Counted from the first letter of the stretch, positions 1 to 5,286 are shown. The stretch is DNA of 5,886 nucleotides from Candidatus Dormiibacterota bacterium (GCA_003164475.1 PLTL01000180.1:9366-15251); one strand, 5' to 3'. The notes: a model not told the origin generated them from the sequence alone. Numbers and translations are program-made.

Positions 1-245
1 GCCGAGATGTGGTCCGCGTCGAAGGCGTGCCGCAGGCCCAGGGTGTAGGCCAGCACGCTCACCCCGATCCCCAGCCCCTTGTAGTGGTAGGGGACCACGA
101 AGGCGATGAACACCCCGAAGCCGACTAGGTGCAGCAGGAGGATGGACCCGACCATCAGCTGGGCCCGACGCCACTGGGCTGGGGTCAGCGCCTTCCGAAC
201 ACGTTCGAGTCGGCCGAGTGCTGGGGTCATTTCCGCGGTTGCCAA
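1..245 (-). CDS. Nickel/cobalt transporter, NiCoT (HoxN/NixA) family, N-terminal part
   Basis: Partial gene running off the left edge; 81 residues are visible. It should be an inner-membrane permease importing Ni2+ and/or Co2+. After a basic cytosolic N-terminus there is a first hydrophobic helix (about residues 30-52) and a second one ending in RHAFDADHI (residues 72-80). This is the NiCoT family signature of transmembrane helix II, whose His and Asp residues are needed for metal recognition. Start choice: the TTG at 245 lies 8 bases after a GGAGG (254-258 on the plus strand), whereas the ATG at 230 has no ribosome binding site, so TTG is preferred and the ATG is the alternative. It is divergent from a methyltransferase across a long gap. 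Nickel versus cobalt preference cannot be told from this fragment. Family assignment is very secure because of the signature. Confidence 0.94.
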   Translation of the reverse strand, partial: MATAEMTPALGRLERVRKALTPAQWRRAQLMVGSILLLHLVGFGVFIAFVVPYHYKGLGIGVSVLAYTLGLRHAFDADHIS

Positions 246-258
246 GTGAAGGTCCTCC

Positions 259-798
259 ACCCTCCGGCGCCTGCTCACCTGCCCTTACTGCCACTCTAGC
301 ACAACTGCACTGCACACGTTTGTATGGGTCCCAAGCTCACCCGGCGCCGTCCAACCACGAGCCGAGGTCGAAGGTTCGAGATCGGCCATCGCCGAGCGGC
401 TCTTCACCGCGAGGTGACGGCGCCCGGGCCCAGAGGGCATCACGGCGGCTCCTCTCCCCGAACGCGGCCCGAACCGGCCGACGGCATGCTCTCGGCGAGG
501 GGCGCCTACGGTCTGGCCGGCGACTCCCAGGCCAGCGGCCTTCCCGGTGACCCGCTGCCGGCATATGAGCCTTGGCTGGCGTTGTGGGCCGGGAGCGAGT
601 CGATGCGGGTCCTGGACTGCCTCACCCGGGCACTGATTGCGCGCTCTGGCCCACCTGCCTCCAGCGCTGTGCGGGACCGGACAGACGCGGACGGTTGGTA
701 GGAGCCCACTGGGGGGTGGGCCGCGCCCGAACGGCAGCCCGACCGGTGGACGGACGATGACCTGGAGCGGGCACTCAGGTGGGCCGCGATCAATCCTC
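259..798. other. Long intergenic stretch without a convincing gene
   Basis: Open frames exist on both strands here, as expected in GC-rich DNA, but their translations are mostly Arg/Pro/Gly/Ser-rich and lack ribosome binding sites. The most protein-like stretch is the plus-strand frame starting with ATG at 486. It reads well from about 550 (for example YEPWLALWAGSES), meets TAG at 699-701, and continues in the same frame to TGA at 915-917 (for example RWTDDDLERALRWAA). I do not recognise a family; it may be a decayed gene or chance. A 12-base palindrome, TCGAAGGTTCGA, lies at 368-379. Confidence 0.5.
293..298 (-). promoter_or_regulatory. Candidate -10 element for the nickel/cobalt transporter
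   Basis: On the minus strand the hexamer TAGAGT, within CTAGAGT, lies 48 bases upstream of the TTG start and about 35 bases upstream of the GGAGG ribosome binding site, a sensible distance for a -10 box. The same CTAGAGT string occurs at a matching distance (44 bases) upstream of the dehydrogenase start further right. No good -35 hexamer is visible at 16-18 base spacing, so the call is tentative. Confidence 0.33.
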
Positions 799-906
799 TC
801 GGGAACCTTGGGCCGGTACAGGTCCCGAACTCGGGAGCGAGCTGGCCGCCCCAGCCATTCAGGTCGCCCGCGGAAGATACCCTGTTGGCTGGCAACCTGG
901 GCGGAC
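799..906 (+). promoter_or_regulatory. Hairpin-rich stretch, possible structured mRNA leader of the methyltransferase gene
   Basis: Several hairpins can be drawn in tandem. TCGGGAACCT (799-808) pairs with AGGTCCCGA (820-828), nine pairs with one bulged A. The same CCCGA (824-828) can instead pair with TCGGG (831-835), so these two helices exclude each other. GCTGG (841-845) pairs with CCAGC (851-855). GTCGCCC (863-869) pairs with GGGCGGAC (899-906) with one bulge, enclosing GTTG/CAAC (884-887 with 893-896). Alternative pairing upstream of a gene is typical of attenuators or riboswitches, but GC-rich DNA forms such helices by chance. No known class was recognised: the conserved cores of the cobalamin riboswitch are not clearly there. 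It ends about 85 bases before the methyltransferase start. Confidence 0.25.
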
Positions 907-991
907 GCAGCGGCTGATCATATGTGCTCCCACCTGGGCTGGCGTCAGTTGTGCCGTCCGATCGGCGGCGGGCTCCCCGGAGGATCTGGAT

Positions 992-1729
992 ATGGGACTG
1001 GTCGATCAGCTGCGCGACTACTGGGACGCGGACGCCACGTCCTATGACCGGGACTCCGGGCACTATCCTGCCAGCGCCCTGGAGCGCTCAGCCTGGCGGG
1101 GAAGCCTGGAGCGGCTCTTGCCGGCGGCGCCGGCGAGCGTTCTCGACGTCGGGGCCGGAACCGGCTTCCTCAGCCTGATCGCGGCGGAGCTGGGTCACCG
1201 CGTCACCGCCGTCGACCTCTCCTCAGGGATGCTGGCGGCGCTCCGAGCCAAGGCTGCCGAGGCCCACCTGGAGGTCGAGATCGTGCAGGCCGAGGCCGCA
1301 TCCGTACCTCCAGGCCCGTTCGATGCAGTGATCTCCAGGCACCTGCTCTGGACGCTCCCGGAGCCGATGATGGCCCTTCGTGCCTGGCACGAGGCGGCGC
1401 CCCGAGGCCGGCTGGTGCTGGTCGAGAGCCTTTGGGGTGACTCCGGCCCCATGGGCAAGATCCGCCGCTGGGCCTACCACGGTCTGGCCCGAACCAGAAA
1501 GGCTGCACCATCGCATCACGCCCCCTATGCCCCTGAACTCACGGCGGCCCTGCCCCTGGCGCAGGGCACGAGCCCCGAGATCCTTCTCCAGTTGGTACTG
1601 GCCGCGGGCTGGCGCTCGCCTCGCATCCACCGGCTGACGGACGTGGACTGGGCGGCACGGCGTCGATTGCCCTGGCCAGAGCGGGCACTGACCGGGTCAC
1701 CGCCCTTCGTCCTGATAGCCGGGACGTGA
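992..1729 (+). CDS. Class I SAM-dependent methyltransferase
   Basis: A 245-residue cytosolic enzyme that should transfer a methyl group from S-adenosylmethionine to an unidentified small-molecule substrate. Motif I, VLDVGAGTG, is at residues 50-58; the acidic residue ending strand 2 is D75 in VTAVDLS; the strand-4 region FDAVISRHLLWTLPEP spans about residues 110-125, followed by a GRLVLVES strand. This is the Methyltransf_11/25-type fold at usual length. Start choice: ATG 992 has GGAGG at 979-983 with an 8-base gap; the frame stays open upstream to 779 but without a ribosome binding site and with non-protein-like sequence. It is divergent from the nickel/cobalt permease and convergent with the dehydrogenase. 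The substrate cannot be assigned. The ISRHLLWTLPEP stretch reminds me of methyltransferases seen near metal-uptake genes, but that is recollection only. Confidence 0.94.
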   Translation: MGLVDQLRDYWDADATSYDRDSGHYPASALERSAWRGSLERLLPAAPASVLDVGAGTGFLSLIAAELGHRVTAVDLSSGMLAALRAKAAEAHLEVEIVQAEAASVPPGPFDAVISRHLLWTLPEPMMALRAWHEAAPRGRLVLVESLWGDSGPMGKIRRWAYHGLARTRKAAPSHHAPYAPELTAALPLAQGTSPEILLQLVLAAGWRSPRIHRLTDVDWAARRRLPWPERALTGSPPFVLIAGT

Positions 1730-1734
1730 GCAGC

Positions 1735-1762
1735 CGGCGGGTCGGCGCCAGCCCGCCCGCCG
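1735..1762. terminator. GC-rich hairpin between convergent genes, candidate terminator
   Basis: CGGCGGG (1735-1741) is perfectly complementary to CCCGCCG (1756-1762), giving a 7-base-pair all-GC stem with a 14-base loop that itself contains GGCGCC. It begins 6 bases after the methyltransferase stop and lies before the opposing dehydrogenase stop at 1812. Its position suits a terminator for the methyltransferase and perhaps for both genes. There is no T-run, which is common for GC-rich terminators but lowers certainty. Confidence 0.4.
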
Positions 1763-1811
1763 CTCGCCTACCGGAGCACCGAGCTCGGCCCCACGAGCGC
1801 CGTCGGGCCCC

Positions 1812-2927
1812 TCAGTTCCCCGGTCCTGTTGAGTGCCTGGGAGGCGTCGCCCGGGAGCCGGCGGGCCTCCCCCGAAAAGAGCCGGGGCCTCCCGAGACCA
1901 GCACCAGCTTCCCAACGGCCGCGCCAGACGCGAGCCGCTGGAAGGCGGCGGGGGCCTCGGCCAGCGGATAGGTCTCATCAATCAGGGGCCGCACTCCGGC
2001 AGCCTCAACCACCCTCAGGAGGGCCGCGAACTCATCCCTGGTTCCCATGGTTGACCCGAGGATCCGCAGCTGGCGCCAGAAGACCCTGCGCAGGTCCGCC
2101 GGGGGGTCGGCACCGGCCGTGGCACCGGCCACCACCACCGCCCCACCACGACGGACGACCCTGAGGCTCATGGCCCAGGTGGGCTCGCCGACCGACTCGA
2201 TGACCGCATCCACGCCCACACCGTGGGTGAGCGAGAGCACCTCGCCAGTCGCCTGCTCACCAGCTGCCACGGCGTAGTGGACTCCACGGTCAAGCGCGGC
2301 CTGGCGCTTGGCAGGATCACGGCCGCTGACGATGACCCTCAGCCCGGCAGCCAGCGCCAGCGCCTCGGCGGCAGTCGCGAGTCCACCCCCAGCTCCCTGG
2401 ATGAGGACGGTGTCCCCGGGCCGGACCCCGGCCTTGGTGAAGAGCATCCGGTAGGCGGTGAGAAACGCGGTCGGGAGGCAGGCGGCCTGTTCGAAGGTGA
2501 TCCCCGGCGGCAGCGGGAAGAGGTTGCTGGCGGGCACCAGACAGAACTCGGAGAAAGTCCCCTCCCAGCTCCCCTCGCCGAGGATGGCGAAGCGGCGACA
2601 GTAGGTCTCGTCGGGGCCGGCGCAGGCGTCGCACAGCCCACAGGTGATGACGGCGTGGGCCACCACCGGGGTGCCGGGCGCGAACAGCTCCTCGGTGGCG
2701 GGCCCGTAGGCGTCCACGGTGCCGGCCACGTCGCATCCCAGGGTCCAGGGAAAGGTCAGCGGCGCACCCACCCCGGCCAAGGTCCAGAGATCGTGATGAT
2801 TGAGGGAGGCGGCCCGGGTCCGCAGCCGGACGGATCCCGGCCGGGGCGCGGGCAGATGCCGATCTCCGACAGCGAGGTTGGCGAGCGGCTCAGGGCCGCC
2901 GGCGGCGGTCGCGAAGACGGCCAGCAC
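1812..2927 (-). CDS. Zinc-binding MDR alcohol dehydrogenase / quinone-reductase-like oxidoreductase
   Basis: A 371-residue cytosolic oxidoreductase of the medium-chain dehydrogenase/reductase superfamily, expected to use NAD(P)H on an alcohol, aldehyde or enone-type substrate. The GroES-like N-terminal domain carries SLNHHDLW (41-48) and LGCDVAG (63-69). The structural-zinc lobe has all four cysteines (C96, C99, C102, C110). The Rossmann domain begins at VLIQGAGGGLATAA (174-187), with SGRDPAKR after strand 2. Catalytic-zinc ligands of classical ADHs appear replaced (Asn43, Cys65 in GCD instead of GHE, Thr near 153). Start choice: GTG 2927 has GGAGG (2934-2938 on the plus strand) 6 bases upstream; the longer upstream frame is non-homologous in character and overlaps the lipoprotein. 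About 20 extra residues follow the usual C-terminal strand VGKLVLVS. It lies 50 bases downstream of the lipoprotein gene, same strand. Confidence 0.93.
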   Translation of the reverse strand: MLAVFATAAGGPEPLANLAVGDRHLPAPRPGSVRLRTRAASLNHHDLWTLAGVGAPLTFPWTLGCDVAGTVDAYGPATEELFAPGTPVVAHAVITCGLCDACAGPDETYCRRFAILGEGSWEGTFSEFCLVPASNLFPLPPGITFEQAACLPTAFLTAYRMLFTKAGVRPGDTVLIQGAGGGLATAAEALALAAGLRVIVSGRDPAKRQAALDRGVHYAVAAGEQATGEVLSLTHGVGVDAVIESVGEPTWAMSLRVVRRGGAVVVAGATAGADPPADLRRVFWRQLRILGSTMGTRDEFAALLRVVEAAGVRPLIDETYPLAEAPAAFQRLASGAAVGKLVLVSGGPGSFRGRPAGSRATPPRHSTGPGN

Positions 2928-2970
2928 TGATTGCCTCCCTGCTTTGGGCCCGGCTGGGTATCTCGCCCCA

Positions 2971-2976
2971 ACTCTA
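2971..2976 (-). promoter_or_regulatory. Candidate -10 element for the dehydrogenase
   Basis: Minus-strand TAGAGT, within CTAGAGT, lies 44 bases upstream of the GTG start, immediately after the stop codon of the lipoprotein gene. It matches the box upstream of the nickel/cobalt permease in sequence and distance to the start. No recognisable -35 hexamer is present at standard spacing. If it works, the dehydrogenase has its own promoter as well as any read-through from the lipoprotein gene. Confidence 0.3.
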
Positions 2977-2977
2977 G

Positions 2978-3424
2978 TCAGCCCGGGGCGGACGGTGCTG
3001 GCGAGCTGGTCGGTTGGTTGGCCGGGACGTAGACGGCGGCGACGTGCTCGGCGCCAGTCACGATCGCGGTGACGTCGGTGGTTGTGAGCCGTCGGGTTCC
3101 GAGCCGCCAGCCCTGGAAGGGCCACTCGGTTGAGTCGATGGGGGTCTCGCTGAGCTGGACCGTGGAACCACAGCTGAGGCTCACTGTCCGAGCCGGTGAC
3201 CCGAAGGTGTAGCTGGAGCCCCCGACCCGAACTGTGACCGCCCCCCAGGTGCTCCCTGCGCTGCTGGTGATCTCCACGGTGAGAGTGCAGCCTGTCCCGG
3301 CGCTGGCGCTGGGAGCGTCACTAGGGCTGGCAGTGAGGCCCTGGGCGCAGCCCTGGAGGGCCAGCGCCAGCGAGACGAGGGCGGCGCCAGCAAGCCACTT
3401 CCGTCCGGGGGAACTCAGAGCCAA
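2978..3424 (-). CDS. Small secreted lipoprotein with one bacterial-repeat (InlB-B-repeat-like) domain
   Basis: A 148-residue predicted lipoprotein. The N-terminus has a basic patch (GRK at 7-9), a hydrophobic core (11-23) and the lipobox L-Q-G-C with the lipidated Cys at 26; Gln at -2 is less usual than Ala/Ser. A Ser/Ala/Pro linker follows (about 31-45). Residues 46-133 form a beta-rich domain with two cysteines (46 and 85) that could form a disulfide. Its ending has the pattern STVQLSETP, then FQGW, then VTGAEHVAAVYVPA, which resembles the bacterial repeat found in many surface proteins. A short Ser/Pro tail closes it. Start choice: TTG 3424 has AAGGA (3434-3438 on the plus strand) 9 bases upstream and gives a clean signal peptide; the ATG at 3511 lacks a ribosome binding site and lies in a large inverted repeat. 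Its function is unknown; it may anchor or bind at the cell surface. Confidence 0.75.
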   Translation of the reverse strand: MALSSPGRKWLAGAALVSLALALQGCAQGLTASPSDAPSASAGTGCTLTVEITSSAGSTWGAVTVRVGGSSYTFGSPARTVSLSCGSTVQLSETPIDSTEWPFQGWRLGTRRLTTTDVTAIVTGAEHVAAVYVPANQPTSSPAPSAPG

Positions 3425-3438
3425 GCCGACACGTCCTT

Positions 3439-3463
3439 GGTCGTTCGACCGCTGTCGCCGACA
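3439..3463. promoter_or_regulatory. Two adjacent short palindromes, candidate operator
   Basis: GGTCGTTCGACC (3439-3450) and TGTCGCCGACA (3453-3463) are both perfect palindromes sharing the half-site GTCG/CGAC, two bases apart. A further CCGACA half-site lies at 3426-3431. They sit just upstream of the ribosome binding site of the lipoprotein gene and about 85-110 bases before the divergent PucR-type regulator. Position and symmetry suggest a regulator binding site, possibly autoregulatory. Confidence 0.35.
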
Positions 3464-3475
3464 TCCTGACAGGTC

Positions 3476-3515
3476 CCCGATGCCCGCGGGGGGCCGCCAG
3501 CCTGCAGGCATCGGG
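3476..3515. repeat. Long imperfect inverted repeat in a divergent intergenic region
   Basis: CCCGATGCC (3476-3484) is perfectly complementary to GGCATCGGG (3507-3515). After one mismatch the stem continues inward for five more pairs (3486-3490 with 3501-3505, one G-U), leaving a 10-base loop. It lies between the divergent lipoprotein and PucR-regulator genes, where no terminator is needed, so it is more likely an operator or leader structure than a terminator. Its right arm ends about 30 bases before the regulator start. Confidence 0.55.
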
Positions 3516-3531
3516 CTGCGGAAGGGTGATC

Positions 3532-3537
3532 TATTCT
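3532..3537 (+). promoter_or_regulatory. Candidate -10 element for the PucR-type regulator
   Basis: TATTCT, a four-of-six match to TATAAT, lies 9 bases before the chosen ATG at 3547. If transcription starts the usual 6-7 bases after it, the mRNA would be nearly leaderless, consistent with the absence of a good ribosome binding site before this ATG. No clear -35 hexamer is seen; the long inverted repeat occupies that position. Confidence 0.3.
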
Positions 3538-3546
3538 GGGTGGGTC

Positions 3547-4845
3547 ATGGCCCAGGAAGCCCGGAGCCCGCGAGCTGGCGGACGTGACCGGCGGGGCTAC
3601 TCGGACACGCCCTCGGTCAGCCCCATCATCATCCAGTCCCTGCGCAGCCGGGTGGACCGGGTGGCGCGACGGATGGCGATCGAGATGGCACGGACCATCC
3701 CCATCGCCGAGGGCGTCGGCGCCGGCTCCGCCTTCGGCAGCGAAGTTCTGGCAGCCTGCCGGGACGGGGTCGGCACGCTGCTTTCGCTCTGGGCGGAGTC
3801 GAGGCCCCCTTCCCAGGCGGAGCTCCAGCAGCTGTCACGGTTCGGGGGACGGATGGCCAGCACCGGAGTACCCCTGGATGCCATCCTCCGCGGTTACCGG
3901 GTGGCGGCACTGGTGATCTGGCAGCAGGTCATCGAGGCGGTGCGGATCCATCCCGAGATTGAAGCCCAGTCAGTTCTGAACGCCGTGGCCCCGCTCTTCG
4001 ACTACCTGGACGCAATCAGCGTGGCCGTTAGCAACAGTTACCTGGAGACGCGCGAGAGGGTTCGCCGGGAGCAGGACCGCCAGTACGACCAGTTCTTCAA
4101 CGACGTCCTGGGCGGCACTGCCGATCAGGACATGGTGGCCCGGGTCGCCGAGGGAGGCACGGTCCTGGAGTTCCCCTACCGGCTGGTGGTGGTGGGCGCC
4201 GATGACGCCTCCGCCGAGGCCACCATCGCGACCGCCTGGATGGTGGTGGGAGCCCATGTCGCCCTCTACCAGGCCTGCGTCGTCGCGCTGGTCCCCGCCA
4301 GCGTCCGGATCACGACCCTGCGGCGGCTGCTCCAGGTGGCGGTGGGAGCGGAGCGGCCCCCGTGGCAGATCGCTCACGGCCCGACCGCGACCCGGCTCGC
4401 GGAGGTCCCGGCAGCGGTGAGGGCAACTCGGGACGCTCTCACCGTTGGCCAGATCCTGACGCCGGAGGACCAGGTATACGACACTGCCAAGCTCCACCCC
4501 TACCTTGCGTGGGTCCACGACCTTCCCGGCCTTCGAGACTTCGTCGAGGCGGCGCTGGGACCGCTGTTGGAGCAGGAGCGCTCCCGGAGCCTGCCCCTGC
4601 GGGAGACCCTGGAGACGGTCCTCAGCCACAGCGGCCTCAGTGCCGCTTCCCGAGCGCTCGGGGTCCACCGACACACTCTCCTTTACCGGATGGAGCGGCT
4701 TGAGGACCTGGTCGGAAGATGGGATCTGGCCGAGGACCGACTCCGGCTGGAGCTGGCCCTGCGCGGGTGGCGCCTGCTGGACACGCTGCAGCCGGAGAGC
4801 CCGTCCGGACCGACGTCCCCGACGGGGAGACGGAGCCGCGGATAG
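3547..4845 (+). CDS. PucR/CdaR-type transcriptional regulator
   Basis: A 432-residue cytosolic DNA-binding regulator. The N-terminal half (about residues 25-165) is helical, including the stretch GVPLDAILRGYRVAALVIWQ typical of the sensor region of actinobacterial PucR proteins. A charged helix (TRERVRREQDRQYDQFF) leads into a central alpha/beta region (about 190-320) resembling the degenerate GGDEF-like domain of this family. The C-terminal PucR helix-turn-helix (about 349-411) carries LPLRETLETVLSHSGLSAAS, then ALGVHRHTLLYRMERLEDLVG. Start choice: ATG 3547 is the first ATG; a GTG at 3526 is in frame but its purine tract is too close. Family members activate purine, polyol or other catabolic genes. 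Its divergence from the lipoprotein-dehydrogenase pair suggests these as targets (inference). The effector is unknown. Confidence 0.94.
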   Translation: MAQEARSPRAGGRDRRGYSDTPSVSPIIIQSLRSRVDRVARRMAIEMARTIPIAEGVGAGSAFGSEVLAACRDGVGTLLSLWAESRPPSQAELQQLSRFGGRMASTGVPLDAILRGYRVAALVIWQQVIEAVRIHPEIEAQSVLNAVAPLFDYLDAISVAVSNSYLETRERVRREQDRQYDQFFNDVLGGTADQDMVARVAEGGTVLEFPYRLVVVGADDASAEATIATAWMVVGAHVALYQACVVALVPASVRITTLRRLLQVAVGAERPPWQIAHGPTATRLAEVPAAVRATRDALTVGQILTPEDQVYDTAKLHPYLAWVHDLPGLRDFVEAALGPLLEQERSRSLPLRETLETVLSHSGLSAASRALGVHRHTLLYRMERLEDLVGRWDLAEDRLRLELALRGWRLLDTLQPESPSGPTSPTGRRSRG

Positions 4846-4874
4846 GCCAAGGGCTCTCCACGGCCTGCCCTGGC
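4846..4874 (+). terminator. Hairpin just after the PucR-type regulator, candidate terminator
   Basis: GCCAAGGGC (4846-4854) pairs with GCCCTGGC (4867-4874) to give eight base pairs with a single bulged A and a 12-base loop. It begins on the base after the TAG stop. There is no T-run. It lies between convergent transcripts, so it may also stop transcription from the tRNA gene on the other strand. Confidence 0.42.
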
Positions 4875-4948
4875 GGGTGGGGAGGTTGGCAATCCCCCGG
4901 GGTGGAAGCCCAGGGGCTCACCGGCAACACGGCCGGCGATGGCTTGCC

Positions 4949-5020
4949 TACCCGCACGGGGAGTCGAACCCCGGTTACCACCTTGAAAGAGTGGTGTCCT
5001 AGCCGCTAGACGATGCGGGC
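4949..5020 (-). tRNA. tRNA-Glu (anticodon UUC)
   Basis: Read on the minus strand, the sequence folds into a full cloverleaf of 72 bases. The acceptor is GCCCGCA with TGCGGGT (a G-U closing pair) and discriminator A. The D arm is GTCTAGCGGCTAGGAC. The anticodon arm is CCACT-CTTTCAA-GGTGG, with UUC at loop positions 3-5. The T arm is CGGGG-TTCGACT-CCCCG. The CCA end is not encoded. The sequence follows the usual bacterial tRNA-Glu pattern. It is divergent from the gene for its own synthetase, gltX, about 260 bases away. Confidence 0.96.
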
Positions 5021-5035
5021 GGAATCAGAAACGCC

Positions 5036-5063
5036 CCTATACTCGCAGGCGGGAGGGGTCCAA
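5036..5063 (-). promoter_or_regulatory. Promoter of the tRNA-Glu gene
   Basis: On the minus strand, TTGGAC (5058-5063) is separated by 16 bases from TATAGG (5036-5041), a plausible -35/-10 pair. The predicted transcription start, near 5029, is about nine bases before the mature tRNA 5' end, a typical short leader for a stable RNA gene. Confidence 0.55.
5038..5043 (+). promoter_or_regulatory. Candidate -10 element for the small ORF-gltX unit
   Basis: TATACT is a five-of-six match to the -10 consensus and would start transcription near 5050, giving a leader of about 35 bases before the TTG at 5086. It overlaps the -10 box of the oppositely directed tRNA promoter, sharing the TATA core. No good -35 hexamer is visible at standard spacing. 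Confidence 0.35.
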
Positions 5064-5085
5064 GTGGAGTGGGAAGCATCCTGAG

Positions 5086-5286
5086 TTGAGCACCGAAGGC
5101 GACCGGTCGCCCGCCGAGTCCGAGCGATATCCCAACCTTGGCACCAAGGGGGTGTCGGTGAGTAGCGCCGCCTCGGCCGACGTCTCCATCCGCACCTCCC
5201 GTTGGGAGGGCTGGCTGGTGGCAGTAGGGCTCCTCCTGGCCGGCTGCATATCGATGGGGATCTACCTGGTCGTCCTTCACCATTGA
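5086..5286 (+). CDS. Small single-pass membrane protein upstream of gltX
   Basis: A 66-residue hypothetical protein of no recognised family. The first 40 residues are polar and Ser/Glu/Arg-rich. RTSRWEGW then leads into one hydrophobic helix (about 45-64, WLVAVGLLLAGCISMGIYLVV), ending in LHH, so it is probably a membrane-anchored peptide with a short C-terminus. The TTG at 5086 has a weak GGGAAG nine bases upstream and keeps a G/C-ending codon bias throughout. The GTG at 5158, with AAGGGG (5146-5151) six bases upstream, is an alternative giving 42 residues. Its TGA overlaps the proposed TTG start of gltX, supporting real translation and coupling. Its function is unknown; it may be simply a leader cistron for gltX. 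Confidence 0.58.
   Translation: MSTEGDRSPAESERYPNLGTKGVSVSSAASADVSIRTSRWEGWLVAVGLLLAGCISMGIYLVVLHH

Noticed and set aside
799..906. Cobalamin riboswitch
   Set aside because: GGGAACC and a GGAAGATACC-like string recall cobalamin riboswitch boxes, but the conserved GCCACTG core and a proper B12 box are missing; only an Infernal hit would revive this.
506..1063. 185-codon minus-strand open frame across the divergent gap
   Set aside because: It overlaps the methyltransferase start, has an Arg/Ser/Pro/Gly-rich translation with no domain pattern and no ribosome binding site; likely a GC-rich chance frame.
2223..2930. 235-codon plus-strand frame antisense to the dehydrogenase
   Set aside because: It lies opposite a well-supported gene; its Gly/Glu/Arg-rich translation is a codon-bias artefact.
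3526..3546. GTG at 3526 as start of the PucR-type regulator
   Set aside because: The upstream purine tract is only one or two bases away and the candidate -10 box falls inside this extension; ATG 3547 is preferred, though the GTG cannot be excluded.
3970..4674. 234-codon minus-strand frame antisense to the PucR-type regulator
   Set aside because: It is a shadow of a clear gene, with no recognisable protein features.
4921..4936. CCGGC/GCCGG hairpin downstream of tRNA-Glu as its terminator
   Set aside because: It has only five base pairs, no extension and no T-run, so it is too weak to call.
5239..5246. Lipobox (LLAGC) in the small protein upstream of gltX
   Set aside because: The cysteine sits in the middle of a continuous hydrophobic helix, so a transmembrane segment is more likely than a lipoprotein signal.
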